Positions 39,223 through 47,804 of a stretch of 64,000 nt of DNA are shown here, one piece after another. Under the pieces are notes generated by a model, which worked only from the letters and a program-made list of their open reading frames with translations, had not been told where the DNA came from and did no database searches. Numbering within the stretch: the stretch's first letter is position 1; each line of letters opens with the position of its first letter. A program made the translations under genes and the position numbers. Source of the stretch: Lottiidibacillus patelloidae (GTDB taxonomy: Bacteria; Bacillota; Bacilli; Bacillales; SA5d-4); contig NZ_NPIA01000005.1 in the NCBI RefSeq assembly GCF_002262935.1, positions 222,485-286,484 on the forward strand, in the 5' to 3' direction.

Positions 39223-39849
39223 ATGAAACAAAAAATAAGCATTGTATTATACATTATTTTATCGTTAGTAATCGTTTCTATAGATGCAGCACAAGGTCAG
39301 CAAGTAGCAAATGCTGACAATAATCCAACGGTCATTCCGGAAGAGGCAATTCGTTTACGAATTTTAGCAAATAGTAATGGTGAAACAGATCAAAACTTAA
39401 AGAAAGAAATTCGTAACGCTGTAAACTATGAGATTAGCAATTGGGTTGCAAATCTATCAAATGTTGATAATGCGCGTCAAATCATAAAAGAAAACTTGCC
39501 AGAAATAGAAGAAATCGTTTCACAAAAGCTAAATCAATTCGGTATGTACCAATCATTTTCTGTAGCGTTTAAAGAAGTGAGTTTTCCAACAAAAATGTAC
39601 GGAAAATACATTTATCCAGCAGGAACATATGAAGCAGTCGTAATCACGCTAGGCGATGGACAAGGTGCAAACTGGTGGTGCGTCCTCTTTCCTCCATTAT
39701 GTTTCTTAGATTTTTCTAACGGAGATGCAGTGGAAACAGCTAATGAACAACCAACAGAAGTAGTCGCGCAAGGTGGCGATGTTGAAGTAAAGTTTTTCGT
39801 CGCAGAAATCTTTGCAAAAATAGCAGCATTTATTAAATCTATCATTTAG
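39223..39849 (+). CDS. spoIIR: Stage II sporulation protein R (SpoIIR)
   Basis: Signalling protein secreted from the forespore that triggers the membrane protease SpoIIGA to process pro-sigma-E in the mother cell. From ATG 39223 it has 208 residues. It has an N-terminal signal peptide (ISIVLYIILSLVIVSI), the family motif EEAIRLRILANSNGETDQNLKKEIRN (in parts), FPTKMYGKYIYPAGTYEAVVITLG (in parts) and the conserved NWWCVLFPPLCFLD. The C-terminus ends in a hydrophobic helix (FAKIAAFIKSII). AAGGGGTGGAG precedes the start. Gene order after prmC is as expected, although ywkF is absent. Confidence 0.95.
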   Translation: MKQKISIVLYIILSLVIVSIDAAQGQQVANADNNPTVIPEEAIRLRILANSNGETDQNLKKEIRNAVNYEISNWVANLSNVDNARQIIKENLPEIEEIVSQKLNQFGMYQSFSVAFKEVSFPTKMYGKYIYPAGTYEAVVITLGDGQGANWWCVLFPPLCFLDFSNGDAVETANEQPTEVVAQGGDVEVKFFVAEIFAKIAAFIKSII

Positions 39850-39908
39850 TTCTATTTCTTTCCTTCTAGCATATGTTAGTTACATAGAATGCTAGGAGGG
39901 ATTTTTTT

Positions 39909-40346
39909 ATGAGTTACAATATTCGAACTGCAACAGAAAATGATATGGAAACAATCAAGCGATTAATCGGTCAATCAGATGCAAACGCAAACGGCATTGA
40001 AAAGTTATTAAATAGTGTATACTTGTATGAAAGTGAAACAGGTGATATAAAAGCATTAATTTGTGTCGAGGAAATAAATGAAGATGGACTATTAAGATCC
40101 CTTGTCGTCGATAAGTCATGTGGCATAGAAGATGTCCTAACGTTCTTTAAAGTAATTATGAGTAAAGCGAAGGAATTAGAATTAAAAGATTTATATTTAA
40201 TCACAAATACGCCATCTTCACAGCAATTCCTAAACATGTTTGGCTTTGAAAGAGTAGAAAATGATGTTCCAACACATATAATTGCTACTGAACATTTTCA
40301 AAATAGTGCAAGAAACGATACAATGGTCATGAAAAGAACTTTATAA
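39909..40346 (+). CDS. ywlB: GNAT-family N-acetyltransferase YwlB
   Basis: A 145-residue GNAT-type protein beginning YNIRTATENDMETIKRLI and ending with TPSSQQFLNMFGFERVE, the usual final strand-helix of the fold. The central V-A-x-x-G acetyl-CoA loop is poorly conserved (LVVDKSCGIEDVLTFF in place of RxxGxG/A), so catalytic competence is uncertain. By position, between spoIIR and ywlC, it corresponds to B. subtilis ywlB, a putative acetyltransferase. AGGAGGG precedes the ATG. A hairpin made of CTAGCAT/ATGCTAG (39867-39895) stands immediately in front of this site. Confidence 0.75.
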   Translation: MSYNIRTATENDMETIKRLIGQSDANANGIEKLLNSVYLYESETGDIKALICVEEINEDGLLRSLVVDKSCGIEDVLTFFKVIMSKAKELELKDLYLITNTPSSQQFLNMFGFERVENDVPTHIIATEHFQNSARNDTMVMKRTL

Positions 40347-40350
40347 ACAA

Positions 40351-40404
40351 TTTTCCACAAAGTTATTAACAATTATCAAGATGTTATCCACATTATGTGC
40401 ATAA
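40351..40404. promoter_or_regulatory. Cluster of DnaA boxes upstream of ywlC
   Basis: Three boxes lie within 54 bp: TTTTCCACA (40351-40359, one mismatch), TTATCCACA (40384-40392, perfect) and TGTGCATAA (40396-40404, perfect on the minus strand). Inside ywlC follow CTATCCACA (40524-40532, one mismatch) and TTATCCACA (40831-40839, perfect). From memory, the region upstream of ywlC is one of the DnaA-box clusters bound by DnaA in B. subtilis. Confidence 0.8.
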
Positions 40405-40464
40405 CTAATTAGAATAGTAAGACAATAAAACGAAAAAAGTACTAACATAGAGGGTTCGATAACA

Positions 40465-41517
40465 GTGATAAGAAAACAAACAAAATTATGGTCTGTGGAA
40501 ATGTCTGTTGAAAACAAAAATAACTATCCACAACTTAAAGAAGCAGCACAATTATTACAAGCTAATGAAGTAGTCGCATTCCCTACGGAAACGGTCTACG
40601 GTTTAGGTGGTAATGCACTTAGTGATGAAGCGGTAGATAAGATCTTTGCTGCCAAAGGGAGACCGAGCGATAATCCACTTATTGTCCACATTGCTCAGAA
40701 AGAGCAGTTACATACACTTGTAACGAACATTAGCGAAACTGCGGAAAAACTAATGGAAGCTTTTTGGCCAGGACCATTAACGGTAATTTTACATTCCAAT
40801 GGGACCGTTTCTGAAAAAGTGACCGCAGGGTTATCCACAGTTGCGGTACGAATGCCAAATCATCCGGTCGCTTTAGCTTTAATAACGGAAGCCAATTTGC
40901 CACTCGCGGCACCGAGCGCTAATCTTTCCGGCAAGCCTAGTCCGACGACAGCGAAACACGTTGCCAAAGATCTAACAGGGCGAATTGCTGGTATTGTTGA
41001 TGGAGGGGCGGCAGGAGTTGGCGTAGAGTCAACAGTTGTTGACTGCACAGGGGAAATTCCGGTGATTTTACGCCCTGGTGGCATAACGACGGAACAAATT
41101 TCCGCAGTTGTAGGAGAAGTTGCAGTTGATCCAGCACTACTATCTGAACATGAAGCGCCAAAATCTCCTGGCATGAAGTATCGCCATTACTCACCAGATG
41201 CGCCACTAGTTTTAGTCGAAGGATCAAGCGCTTTTCTAAATGAACTCGTTCGAAAAGAACAGGAAAATGGAAAAATCGTTGGCGTCTTAACTACATTAGA
41301 GGAAAAGAGTGATGTATTCGCAGATTGCGTCATCGAAGCTGGTTCTCGCAAGGAACTGCAAACAGTTGCCAGCTCACTATATGATGCGCTCCGCAGTTTT
41401 GATGAACAAGCAGTCGATATTATTTTCGCAACGACATTTGCGAAAGAAGGGGTCGGCGTAGCAATCATGAACCGCTTAGAAAAAGCTGCTTCCAACCAAA
41501 TCATAAAAGAGAACTAA
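40465..41517 (+). CDS. ywlC: L-threonylcarbamoyladenylate synthase (Sua5/YwlC)
   Basis: Makes threonylcarbamoyl-AMP from threonine, bicarbonate and ATP, the first step of t6A37 tRNA modification. The 350 residues have the N-terminal YrdC/Sua5 domain (VVAFPTETVYGLGGNA, KGRPSDNPLIVHI, FWPGPLTVIL, VAVRMPNHP, APSANLSGKPSPT) and a C-terminal Sua5 domain after a linker at about residue 230 (SPGMKYRHYSPDAPLVLV). It starts at GTG 40465 with AGAGGG upstream, consistent with the B. subtilis N-terminus. It carries two of the DnaA-box-like sequences within its coding region. Confidence 0.96.
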   Translation: MIRKQTKLWSVEMSVENKNNYPQLKEAAQLLQANEVVAFPTETVYGLGGNALSDEAVDKIFAAKGRPSDNPLIVHIAQKEQLHTLVTNISETAEKLMEAFWPGPLTVILHSNGTVSEKVTAGLSTVAVRMPNHPVALALITEANLPLAAPSANLSGKPSPTTAKHVAKDLTGRIAGIVDGGAAGVGVESTVVDCTGEIPVILRPGGITTEQISAVVGEVAVDPALLSEHEAPKSPGMKYRHYSPDAPLVLVEGSSAFLNELVRKEQENGKIVGVLTTLEEKSDVFADCVIEAGSRKELQTVASSLYDALRSFDEQAVDIIFATTFAKEGVGVAIMNRLEKAASNQIIKEN

Positions 41518-41520
41518 CAA

Positions 41521-41549
41521 AACCGGGAGCAACTTAGCTTCCGGTTTTT
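41521..41549 (+). terminator. Terminator after ywlC
   Basis: AACCGGGAGC, loop AACTTA, GCTTCCGGTT, then TTT. It also faces the minus-strand gene that ends at 41560. Confidence 0.85.
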
Positions 41550-41559
41550 CCTCATTTCG

Positions 41560-41982
41560 TCATTTTGTCATTTTATTAAGAGCTAGAAGAGGATCTTTCA
41601 TCACATCTTTTTTCGCCTGTAACCCCATACCTACTACTAACAGAATTAGAGATATTCCGTAGAGGATTAATCCGGTACCAAACAGATTATACACATAAGT
41701 TATTAGAGTATCATCATCGCCTATTCTATATTTTCTCGTATCCATAAACTCACTCAAGGCAAACATGTGGAAAATGATAATAGGCAAGTATAGGAGGTGA
41801 ATAGCTTTCTTTTTGATGACACAGTACAGCGGGTAAGCAAAGATAAGTAAATAGAAATATGCCTGTTCATCTAATCCAGATCGATAAAAGAATTCAGATG
41901 AAAATAATTCCATCCAAGGTAAAAACAACGAAATAACTGCAAGAATAAATGATAAAATAATGACTTGATGGCTTATTTTCAT
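41560..41982 (-). CDS. Small membrane protein of unknown function
   Basis: About 140 residues with four hydrophobic segments (near residues 6-24, 40-56, 60-78 and 100-122, counted from the chosen start). No family recognised. The start is uncertain: ATG 41982 is 11 bases after GGGAG, while an in-frame TTG at 41988 is 5 bases after it. It converges with ywlC and stands alone. Four-helix proteins of this size in Bacillaceae genomes are often lineage-specific. Confidence 0.6.
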   Translation of the reverse strand: MKISHQVIILSFILAVISLFLPWMELFSSEFFYRSGLDEQAYFYLLIFAYPLYCVIKKKAIHLLYLPIIIFHMFALSEFMDTRKYRIGDDDTLITYVYNLFGTGLILYGISLILLVVGMGLQAKKDVMKDPLLALNKMTK

Positions 41983-42017
41983 AATCAATCAATCTCCCTT
42001 TACTCTACAATGTTCCT

Positions 42018-42111
42018 TTAAGTATAGCGGTTATTTTCATTTTCTTCCATTACCTTATTGAAGACAGGACTACGATCAAGCTTTCTCACAACTGCCATAA
42101 AACCACGATCT
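42018..42111 (-). pseudogene. Possible C-terminal remnant of a lost gene
   Basis: On the minus strand a 31-codon frame reads as DRGFMAVVRKLDRSPVF followed by NKVMEENENNRYT and a stop, immediately preceded by an in-frame TAA. The composition is protein-like, but the piece is too short to identify and has no start codon or ribosome site. Confidence 0.2.
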
Positions 42112-42203
42112 TATATGTTTAGAATGGCTTAAACGAAGGGATTTTATGAAAAGGTAGCAGATGCAAGTCTAAAAGAATAATAAAAAATAATAGGAGAATA
42201 TTG

Positions 42204-42671
42204 TTGAAAATTAATGAAACTAAAGACTATAAAATAATCGGTATGTTAAATAAACATGTCCACACTATTCATGCGAATTTAGCACCTGAACTCGTCAAAC
42301 CTTACGACAAAGAAAACATGACCGAGTTCTTCAAAGATGTCATTACGAAAGATAAGATGACATTTCTCTTAGTCGAAGAAGACGATGAGCCAATTGGCTA
42401 TGCTTGGATCGAGGAGAAAGAATACGCTGAAAACATCTTCAAAAAAGGATACAAGTCACTATATGTGCATCAAATTAGTATTAATGATAAAAAGCGCAGT
42501 AGTGGCTATGGCACTAAACTAATGGAAGAGATCTATCAAATAGCTCGCTCTAAAGGATTGAAAAGAATAGAGTTAGATTATTGGTCAGATAATGAGAAAG
42601 CAAAGAAGTTTTATGAAAAGCAAGGGTTTGAAAAGCATCGCGAATTTGTTTATAAAAATATAGAAGAATAA
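42204..42671 (+). CDS. GNAT-family N-acetyltransferase
   Basis: A 155-residue acetyltransferase with a complete GNAT pattern: LVEEDDEPIGYAWIEEKE, YVHQISINDKKRSSGYGTKLMEEI (in parts; RSSGYG is the acetyl-CoA-binding RxxGxG loop) and ELDYWSDNEKAKKFYEKQGFE at the end. The substrate is unknown. The start is a TTG at 42204, seven bases after AGGAG. A TTG three bases earlier is also possible. It has no operon partners and is followed by a family A repeat. Confidence 0.85.
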   Translation: MKINETKDYKIIGMLNKHVHTIHANLAPELVKPYDKENMTEFFKDVITKDKMTFLLVEEDDEPIGYAWIEEKEYAENIFKKGYKSLYVHQISINDKKRSSGYGTKLMEEIYQIARSKGLKRIELDYWSDNEKAKKFYEKQGFEKHREFVYKNIEE

Positions 42672-42732
42672 ATAAGAATCTGAGAATAAATTAAAAGTGT
42701 CTATTAAGCTGAACATTACAAAATGAAGTGTA

Positions 42733-42847
42733 GTCAAAATTCGGAGACTCCAACGGGAAAAGCATGTATCCGAAGACTCCAAAAGAAAGCGTATATTGCT
42801 TTCTTTTGAGGCTGAGGTAGTGCCCGTGGAAAGTGAAGAATTTTGAC
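42733..42847 (+). repeat. Family A repeat, copy 7, with terminal inverted repeats
   Basis: A 115-bp copy with ends GTCAAAATTC (42733-42742) and GAATTTTGAC (42838-42847), an exact 10-bp inverted repeat. It contains GGAGACTCCAACGGGAAAAGC, CCGAAGACTCC, the hairpin AGAAAGC...GCTTTCT, then GAGGCTGAGGTAGTGCCCGTGG. The flank-derived arms differ from those of copy 4 except for TCAAAAT. Confidence 0.8.
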
Positions 42848-42870
42848 GGAGTATCTAATGTTCTTAAGAA

Positions 42871-42921
42871 TAAAAAAGATCTGAACGATACAGAAACAAT
42901 TTCTGTATTAGTTCGGATCTT
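42871..42921 (-). terminator. Terminator of the minus-strand membrane gene group
   Basis: On the minus strand, AAGATCCGAAC and TACAGAAA arms pair with TTTCTGTA and GTTCAGATCTT around a 3-base loop, followed by TTTTTTATTC. Confidence 0.85.
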
Positions 42922-42957
42922 AAATGAGTAAAATTCTATTGGCCCAGCATGCTCTTT

Positions 42958-43584
42958 TTATTCTAACGTATCTTTATACAGTTGCAGTTTATCTTTATCA
43001 AGGTGCGTTGTAATGATTTCGTTGAATTCCTCTACCGTTAATTCAGGATTTTCCTGCTTCGTATCAGGTGAATACATTGCATCTTTCGTTTCTTTTAAAA
43101 TATCACGAAGAGCTTTTAACAATGCCAATTCATCTTCATCGAGCAGCTGATCTTCTGACATAGGAGGTAATTCCAATCTTACTATTCCATTCACACTAGT
43201 CTTTGTGCCAAACAAAAATGAGGTAAACGGATCAAAGAGATCATAGGAATAATAAATTGCCCCATCTAAAAAATAATGCCCGTTTGCTAGTGTTGTTTCA
43301 GCAGTGTATAGCTCTTTTTCTAAAAGAGCAATCCTTTGTTCTAATTGCTCAGCTTTAGGCTGCTCGGCAATGATAGTGTCAATTCTTCCTAGTGATCTAT
43401 CAATAGAGTGATAGAAGTGATTGACGAATCTTTTCCACTGGCGTTGTTCTTCTTTCACTTCTTGGTAATAAAGGTAGGAAAATATCCCTGTAATCAATAA
43501 TGCAACTCCGATTATATACTTCATTGATTGTAATAATCTCTGTTTAAACAATCTGTACTTCCTCCAAAATTTTGCCGTTTTCAT
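42958..43584 (-). CDS. Membrane-anchored protein of unknown function
   Basis: A 208-residue protein with a basic N-terminus, one transmembrane segment (about residues 22-40, YIIGVALLITGIFSYLYY) and a long, mostly helical domain that would face outside. Residues 50-100 are rich in Glu, Gln and Leu (EQLEQRIALLEKELYTAETTL in parts) and may form a coiled coil. No family recognised. It is 15 bp downstream of the GDYXXLXY gene and the last of three minus-strand genes, so the three probably work together. Confidence 0.65.
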   Translation of the reverse strand: MKTAKFWRKYRLFKQRLLQSMKYIIGVALLITGIFSYLYYQEVKEEQRQWKRFVNHFYHSIDRSLGRIDTIIAEQPKAEQLEQRIALLEKELYTAETTLANGHYFLDGAIYYSYDLFDPFTSFLFGTKTSVNGIVRLELPPMSEDQLLDEDELALLKALRDILKETKDAMYSPDTKQENPELTVEEFNEIITTHLDKDKLQLYKDTLE

Positions 43585-43599
43585 TAAAATTTTACTTTG

Positions 43600-44130
43600 T
43601 TATTTATAATCAAGCCTCGATATCTTTTGTCCCCACGGACTAACTTTAATGATGACATCAAACTTCCCATAGTCTTTTTCTAATTCCAATGCTGTTTCAC
43701 TGTCTGCGTAATAGCGTTCAAATCCATATTCTAAATGGATATTATTTCCGCGCGATCCTTTCCCCCAATATTGCATTCTTGCTTTTAAAACAGCATGATG
43801 CTTTGCCACATTAGGCTTGTTGTTATGAATGGAAACGACCTTTCCATAATCCTTTTTTTCAATGACTACATATACAGGGCGATAATTATAAGAATCATCT
43901 AACGGAACATTTACTTCAACGTCATTAGTAGAGACATTATTAATATCGTATCTTAACGTGACATAATCACCATAAAACAAATCGCGCGGATCAATTGGCT
44001 CTGTTTTTAAGCGAATTTCTTCTCCATACCATTCCGTTGCATAATGAGTAAATGTGATGAAGAATAAGACGAGTACTTGTATTCCGATAAAACTATAAAA
44101 AAGTAATTTACGCTTCTTAGTCATCATCAT
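43600..44130 (-). CDS. GDYXXLXY-domain membrane protein
   Basis: A 176-residue protein with one N-terminal transmembrane segment and an external domain carrying the name-giving motif GDYVTLRYD after DPRDLFYGDY. The family (GDYXXLXY) is regularly encoded beside DUF2157 membrane proteins, as here. Function is unknown. Three ATG codons stand in a row at 44130, 44127 and 44124. GGAGGTGA is best spaced for the third. The gene overlaps the end of the DUF2157 gene by 4 bp (ATGA). Confidence 0.85.
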   Translation of the reverse strand: MMMTKKRKLLFYSFIGIQVLVLFFITFTHYATEWYGEEIRLKTEPIDPRDLFYGDYVTLRYDINNVSTNDVEVNVPLDDSYNYRPVYVVIEKKDYGKVVSIHNNKPNVAKHHAVLKARMQYWGKGSRGNNIHLEYGFERYYADSETALELEKDYGKFDVIIKVSPWGQKISRLDYK

Positions 44131-45353
44131 TCACCTCCATTATGAATAAGCTCTTTTTTCTTCTTTTGTAAAAAGTAATGTAAGCCGACGATAATAATTC
44201 CTCCAGTAAGGAAGAGAAGTGACTTATGCATAAACTCCCATGCTAGATTTAAATAAGCCGAAAGTGTCGTGAAAATAAATAGGAAAGTTCCTATGTTGAT
44301 CGTGTGATTATCTTCTAACTTAAAGCCTTGTAATAAATACATGATTGAGAAGATGAATAAGTAAATAACATAAAAGATTTCGTGTTGGAAAACATTTTCA
44401 CCCATGATGGGAATAACGAATGCTAAAAATAAAATGAGCTGATACGATGTGAACAAATTATTTGTCTGATATTTCATTAGAAGTGTAGCACCAGCAAACA
44501 CAGCGGTAATTGCTAAATATACCGGTAAGTATTTAAAGTGTTCGTTAATGTCATGTGGATTTATAAATGACAAAAATAAAGTAAAGATAAATCCAACGAC
44601 TAACGGAACAACTTGGAATGGATAAGTGAAACGCTCTAACTTAACGAATTCGCCAATCATATAAAAAGCTAGTGGAATCAGTCCAGCGAAAATAACTAGC
44701 TCCGTGTTCTCGCCATCGAAGAAGAGAATTAAACATTGCACCATCATTGATGTAACATAAGCTAAACTAACGAGGACACTTTTTAACCTATACCATAAAG
44801 AACCTAGAAGAATAATACAGATAACTAAAATCGTATAACTAAAAGTATTGAATGTTGTATAACTGTAAAATTGACCGAACGTTAAAATCGCAGCCGGAAG
44901 TAAAAATAAGAAGCGGCTTCGGAAAAAGTATGCGGAAATAATCCCAGCAATGCCCCATAAAATAAATGTTTTCGCATCATAAGTAATAATGTGGAACGTT
45001 TGTCCGAGTAAAATAATTCCTGCCCCGAACGTTACCACACCTAGACCGATAAGTGGCAAGCCGATCGTCGTTTTCTTCTTTTCTATGAAATAAGACCCAC
45101 TTGCGTAAAATCCAAATAAAAAAACGATAATAATTGCTAACTTAACAAGGTCATGAATCCCATTCCAATTTGAAGCAATAAAAGATAGGATACTTAAACC
45201 AAATAAAATACTTGCAATTATCGGTAATAGTTTAAAGAAACGACTTTTCTCATCTTTTGGATATAAACTTAATATCTCTGAAGCTTGTTCATCTGATATG
45301 ATGCCCTTTTCTGTCCATGTTTTCGCTTCATTGCTTAGCCATTTTCGAGACAT
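44127..45353 (-). CDS. DUF2157 polytopic membrane protein
   Basis: A 408-residue protein starting with a cytoplasmic segment (WLSNEAKTWTEKGIISDEQASEIL) typical of DUF2157, followed by about twelve hydrophobic segments. Motifs include PIIASILFGLSILSFIASNW and GAGIILLGQTFHI, characteristic of the family. No transport or enzymatic function has been shown for these proteins to my knowledge. It is the first gene of a three-gene minus-strand operon with the GDYXXLXY protein. GGAGGTGTAGGT precedes the ATG. Confidence 0.85.
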   Translation of the reverse strand: MSRKWLSNEAKTWTEKGIISDEQASEILSLYPKDEKSRFFKLLPIIASILFGLSILSFIASNWNGIHDLVKLAIIIVFLFGFYASGSYFIEKKKTTIGLPLIGLGVVTFGAGIILLGQTFHIITYDAKTFILWGIAGIISAYFFRSRFLFLLPAAILTFGQFYSYTTFNTFSYTILVICIILLGSLWYRLKSVLVSLAYVTSMMVQCLILFFDGENTELVIFAGLIPLAFYMIGEFVKLERFTYPFQVVPLVVGFIFTLFLSFINPHDINEHFKYLPVYLAITAVFAGATLLMKYQTNNLFTSYQLILFLAFVIPIMGENVFQHEIFYVIYLFIFSIMYLLQGFKLEDNHTINIGTFLFIFTTLSAYLNLAWEFMHKSLLFLTGGIIIVGLHYFLQKKKKELIHNGGE

Positions 45354-45578
45354 ACCTACACCTCCAATTAATCATACAACTATTATTATAAACTTATTTT
45401 TCTGAAATATTGTAGTTATATACTTCTAACAATGTCATTCTACTTCCTTCTCTCCTTACTAATCTATTTTCACCTAGTAGAAACCATACCACTCTTTCCA
45501 TTTTAAAAAGCATGTCTATTTAGTAGTGGACACGCATAAATTGAATTATTAACATCAGCACCGTTAGGAGGTATCTCG

Positions 45579-46139
45579 GTGAATTCCACTGCGCTAATAG
45601 GTGAAATTCTCACGCTGTTTTTTATGGCATTTGCACTAGGTATGGATGCTTTTTCAATAGGAATCGGCATGGGGATGGTTCGATTACGCTATAAACAAAT
45701 ATTTAAAATAGGAATTACTATTGGTATTTTTCATATGATGATGCCTTTGTGTGGCATGGTCCTCGGAAGGATGTTATCAGATCACTTTGGTAACATTGCC
45801 GCATTCATTGGTGGTATGCTTCTTTTAATTTTAGGGTTGCAAATGATTATTGCCTCGTTTCGCGATGAAAATAATATGTTAGTAACACCAGTCGGATTCG
45901 GATTAATCATTTTTGCAGTTAGTGTTTCATTAGATAGTTTTTCCGTCGGACTAAGTCTTGGGATATTTGGTACGCGAACCGTATTAACAATTATCATGTT
46001 CGGATTAATGAGTATGGTCTTAACGTGGACGGGTCTTATCGTTGGTAAAAAAGTTCAATCATGGCTTGGTTCGTATAGTGAAGCATTAGGAGGCTGTATT
46101 TTACTGGCATTCGGATTGAAAATTTTATTACCAATTTAA
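45579..46139 (+). CDS. mntP: Manganese efflux pump MntP
   Basis: A 186-residue membrane protein of the MntP family (B. subtilis YwlD), exporting Mn2+. It has six hydrophobic segments in two repeats. Each repeat carries the conserved DxFS motif in a helix, [16 protein letters not shown] and [16 protein letters not shown], where the aspartates line the metal path. It starts at GTG 45579 with TAGGAGG seven bases upstream. No yybP-ykoY manganese riboswitch was found in the 225 bp upstream, so regulation is open. It is followed by ywlE. Confidence 0.93.
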   Translation: MNSTALIGEILTLFFMAFALGMDAFSIGIGMGMVRLRYKQIFKIGITIGIFHMMMPLCGMVLGRMLSDHFGNIAAFIGGMLLLILGLQMIIASFRDENNMLVTPVGFGLIIFAVSVSLDSFSVGLSLGIFGTRTVLTIIMFGLMSMVLTWTGLIVGKKVQSWLGSYSEALGGCILLAFGLKILLPI

Positions 46140-46205
46140 ACGTGTTTTCATTTTCACTTCTTCCATGAAACGGGTATGATAGTAGAAAAAGGAGGGGGAA
46201 AGTAA

Positions 46206-46694
46206 GTGAAACACGTTCTTTTTGTATGTACCGGTAATACGTGCCGCTCGCCAATGGCAGAGGCACTTGCAAATAATCGTTACAATGATAAATTTATCGC
46301 AAAATCTGCCGGTGTTTTTGCAAGTAATGGCATGCCTGCTTCGGTAAATAGCATCGACGCAATGAAAGAAAAAGGCATTGACCTTGATCATCAATCGTCA
46401 CCATTAACAAACGAGCTTGTCGATTGGGCCGATATCGTGTTAACAATGACAGAAAACCATAAAAGTGCAATATTAGCTACTTACCCATCTGCGGCAGAAA
46501 AATTGTATACGTTAAAAGAATATGCCAATCGTGAAACGGATAATGAAAAGTTGGACAAGCTAAATGACGTGCAAAACAATCTTTGGAAAAATGATATATC
46601 AGATCCGTTTGGTGGATCTCTTGCATTATATAAAGAAACACTACTTGAAATAGAAGAAGCGTTAGAAAAAATACATAAACGACTAGGAGGATAA
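46206..46694 (+). CDS. ywlE: Protein-arginine-phosphatase YwlE
   Basis: Low-molecular-weight phosphatase of 162 residues with the N-terminal CX5R loop VCTGNTCRSPMAEAL (Cys8, Arg14) and the general acid Asp in ISDPFGGS. Thr12, between Asn11 and Cys13, is the residue that in B. subtilis YwlE (Thr11) restricts activity to phosphoarginine in place of phosphotyrosine. It therefore probably removes the McsB kinase mark that targets proteins to ClpCP. The start is GTG 46206 with GGAGGGGG upstream. It lies 4 bp before rpiB. Confidence 0.93.
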   Translation: MKHVLFVCTGNTCRSPMAEALANNRYNDKFIAKSAGVFASNGMPASVNSIDAMKEKGIDLDHQSSPLTNELVDWADIVLTMTENHKSAILATYPSAAEKLYTLKEYANRETDNEKLDKLNDVQNNLWKNDISDPFGGSLALYKETLLEIEEALEKIHKRLGG

Positions 46695-46698
46695 CAAA

Positions 46699-47151
46699 AT
46701 GAAAGTTGCAATCGGGTCAGACCACGGTGGCGTAAACATCCGTAAGGAAATTATTGAATTAATGGAAAGCATGAATATTGAAGTAGTCGATATCGGCTGT
46801 GAATGTAGTGAATCTGTCGATTATCCAGACTACGCTATCCCAGTTGCCGAAAAAGTAGCTAGTGGTGAAGTAGATCGTGGAATTCTTATTTGTGGAACAG
46901 GTATTGGGATGTCCATTGCTGCCAATAAAGTAAAAGGAATTCGCTGCGCCTTAGTCCATGATACGTTTAGTGCAAAAGCTACTCGTGAACATAACGATAG
47001 TAATATCCTCGCGATGGGAGAAAGAGTCATTGGGCCAGGCCTTGCGCGTGATATTGCGAAAATTTGGCTAGAAACAGACTATGAAGGTGGCCGTCATGCC
47101 CGCCGTGTTGGAAAGATCTCCGAATATGAAGGGGAAAACAGCAATGGATAA
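46699..47151 (+). CDS. rpiB: Ribose-5-phosphate isomerase B
   Basis: Interconverts ribose 5-phosphate and ribulose 5-phosphate. The 150 residues show the RpiB pattern: [52 protein letters not shown] (in parts; active-site Cys and Thr), [25 protein letters not shown] precedes the ATG. Ortholog of B. subtilis ywlF. Its end overlaps the start of ywlG by 8 bp. Confidence 0.96.
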   Translation: MKVAIGSDHGGVNIRKEIIELMESMNIEVVDIGCECSESVDYPDYAIPVAEKVASGEVDRGILICGTGIGMSIAANKVKGIRCALVHDTFSAKATREHNDSNILAMGERVIGPGLARDIAKIWLETDYEGGRHARRVGKISEYEGENSNG

Positions 47152-47716
47152 TCGTGCAATTTATGAAACGCTAACTACATTACTTACAGAATTACAAGAC
47201 AATGCTAAGCTTTCGGCAGGTGATTTATTCGTTGTAGGTTGTAGTACGAGTGAAGTAATGGGAGAGCATATCGGTACAACTGGCTCAGAAGATGTTGCCC
47301 GCGATCTTTTTGCTGCATTAAGGGAATTTGCTGAAGAGACAGGAGTCGCTTTAGCTTTTCAATGTTGTGAGCATTTAAACCGTGCTCTTATCGTCGAAAA
47401 GCAAACGGCGAAAGAAAACAAACTTGAACAAGTGACAGTGATTCCAACTGGCAAAGCTGGTGGGGCAATGGCAACATATGCATACAGGCAAATGCGAGAG
47501 CCAGTCGCAGTCGAACATATAAAAGCGGATGCTGGTATTGATATCGGCGACACGTTTATTGGTATGCATTTAAAACATGTTGCAGTTCCAGTGCGAGGAT
47601 CAATGCGCCTTGTCGGGGGGGCAAACGTGACGATGGCAAAAACTCGTCCGAAGCTCATCGGTGGAGAGCGTGCTGTTTACCGTGATGATACAGATCAAGA
47701 TTGTATTTCTTCATAA
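47144..47716 (+). CDS. ywlG: YwlG (DUF436/UPF0340 family)
   Basis: A 190-residue soluble protein of the DUF436 family: [30 protein letters not shown] (in parts), [46 protein letters not shown] and [14 protein letters not shown]. Members have a conserved CCEHLNRAL motif and unknown biochemical function. The start ATG 47144 has AAGGGG nine bases upstream and overlaps rpiB. An in-frame upstream extension lies within rpiB and is not used. Always found between rpiB and glyA in Bacillus. Confidence 0.93.
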   Translation: MDNRAIYETLTTLLTELQDNAKLSAGDLFVVGCSTSEVMGEHIGTTGSEDVARDLFAALREFAEETGVALAFQCCEHLNRALIVEKQTAKENKLEQVTVIPTGKAGGAMATYAYRQMREPVAVEHIKADAGIDIGDTFIGMHLKHVAVPVRGSMRLVGGANVTMAKTRPKLIGGERAVYRDDTDQDCISS

Positions 47717-47804
47717 ATTATCGTCATTAACGCTAATAAATGATAAAATAAAAGCGGTTTCAATTTTCAGATAAGATTTTGAAAAAGGGGAAGGAGCTTC
47801 AATT

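Noticed and set aside
45354..45578. Manganese riboswitch (yybP-ykoY) before mntP
   Set aside because: The conserved riboswitch core was not found. Only AT-rich sequence and a weak repeat around GTCTA/TGGAC are present.
47717..47804. PurR box upstream of glyA
   Set aside because: No CGAA-type palindrome of the PurR kind is visible in the 88-bp gap.
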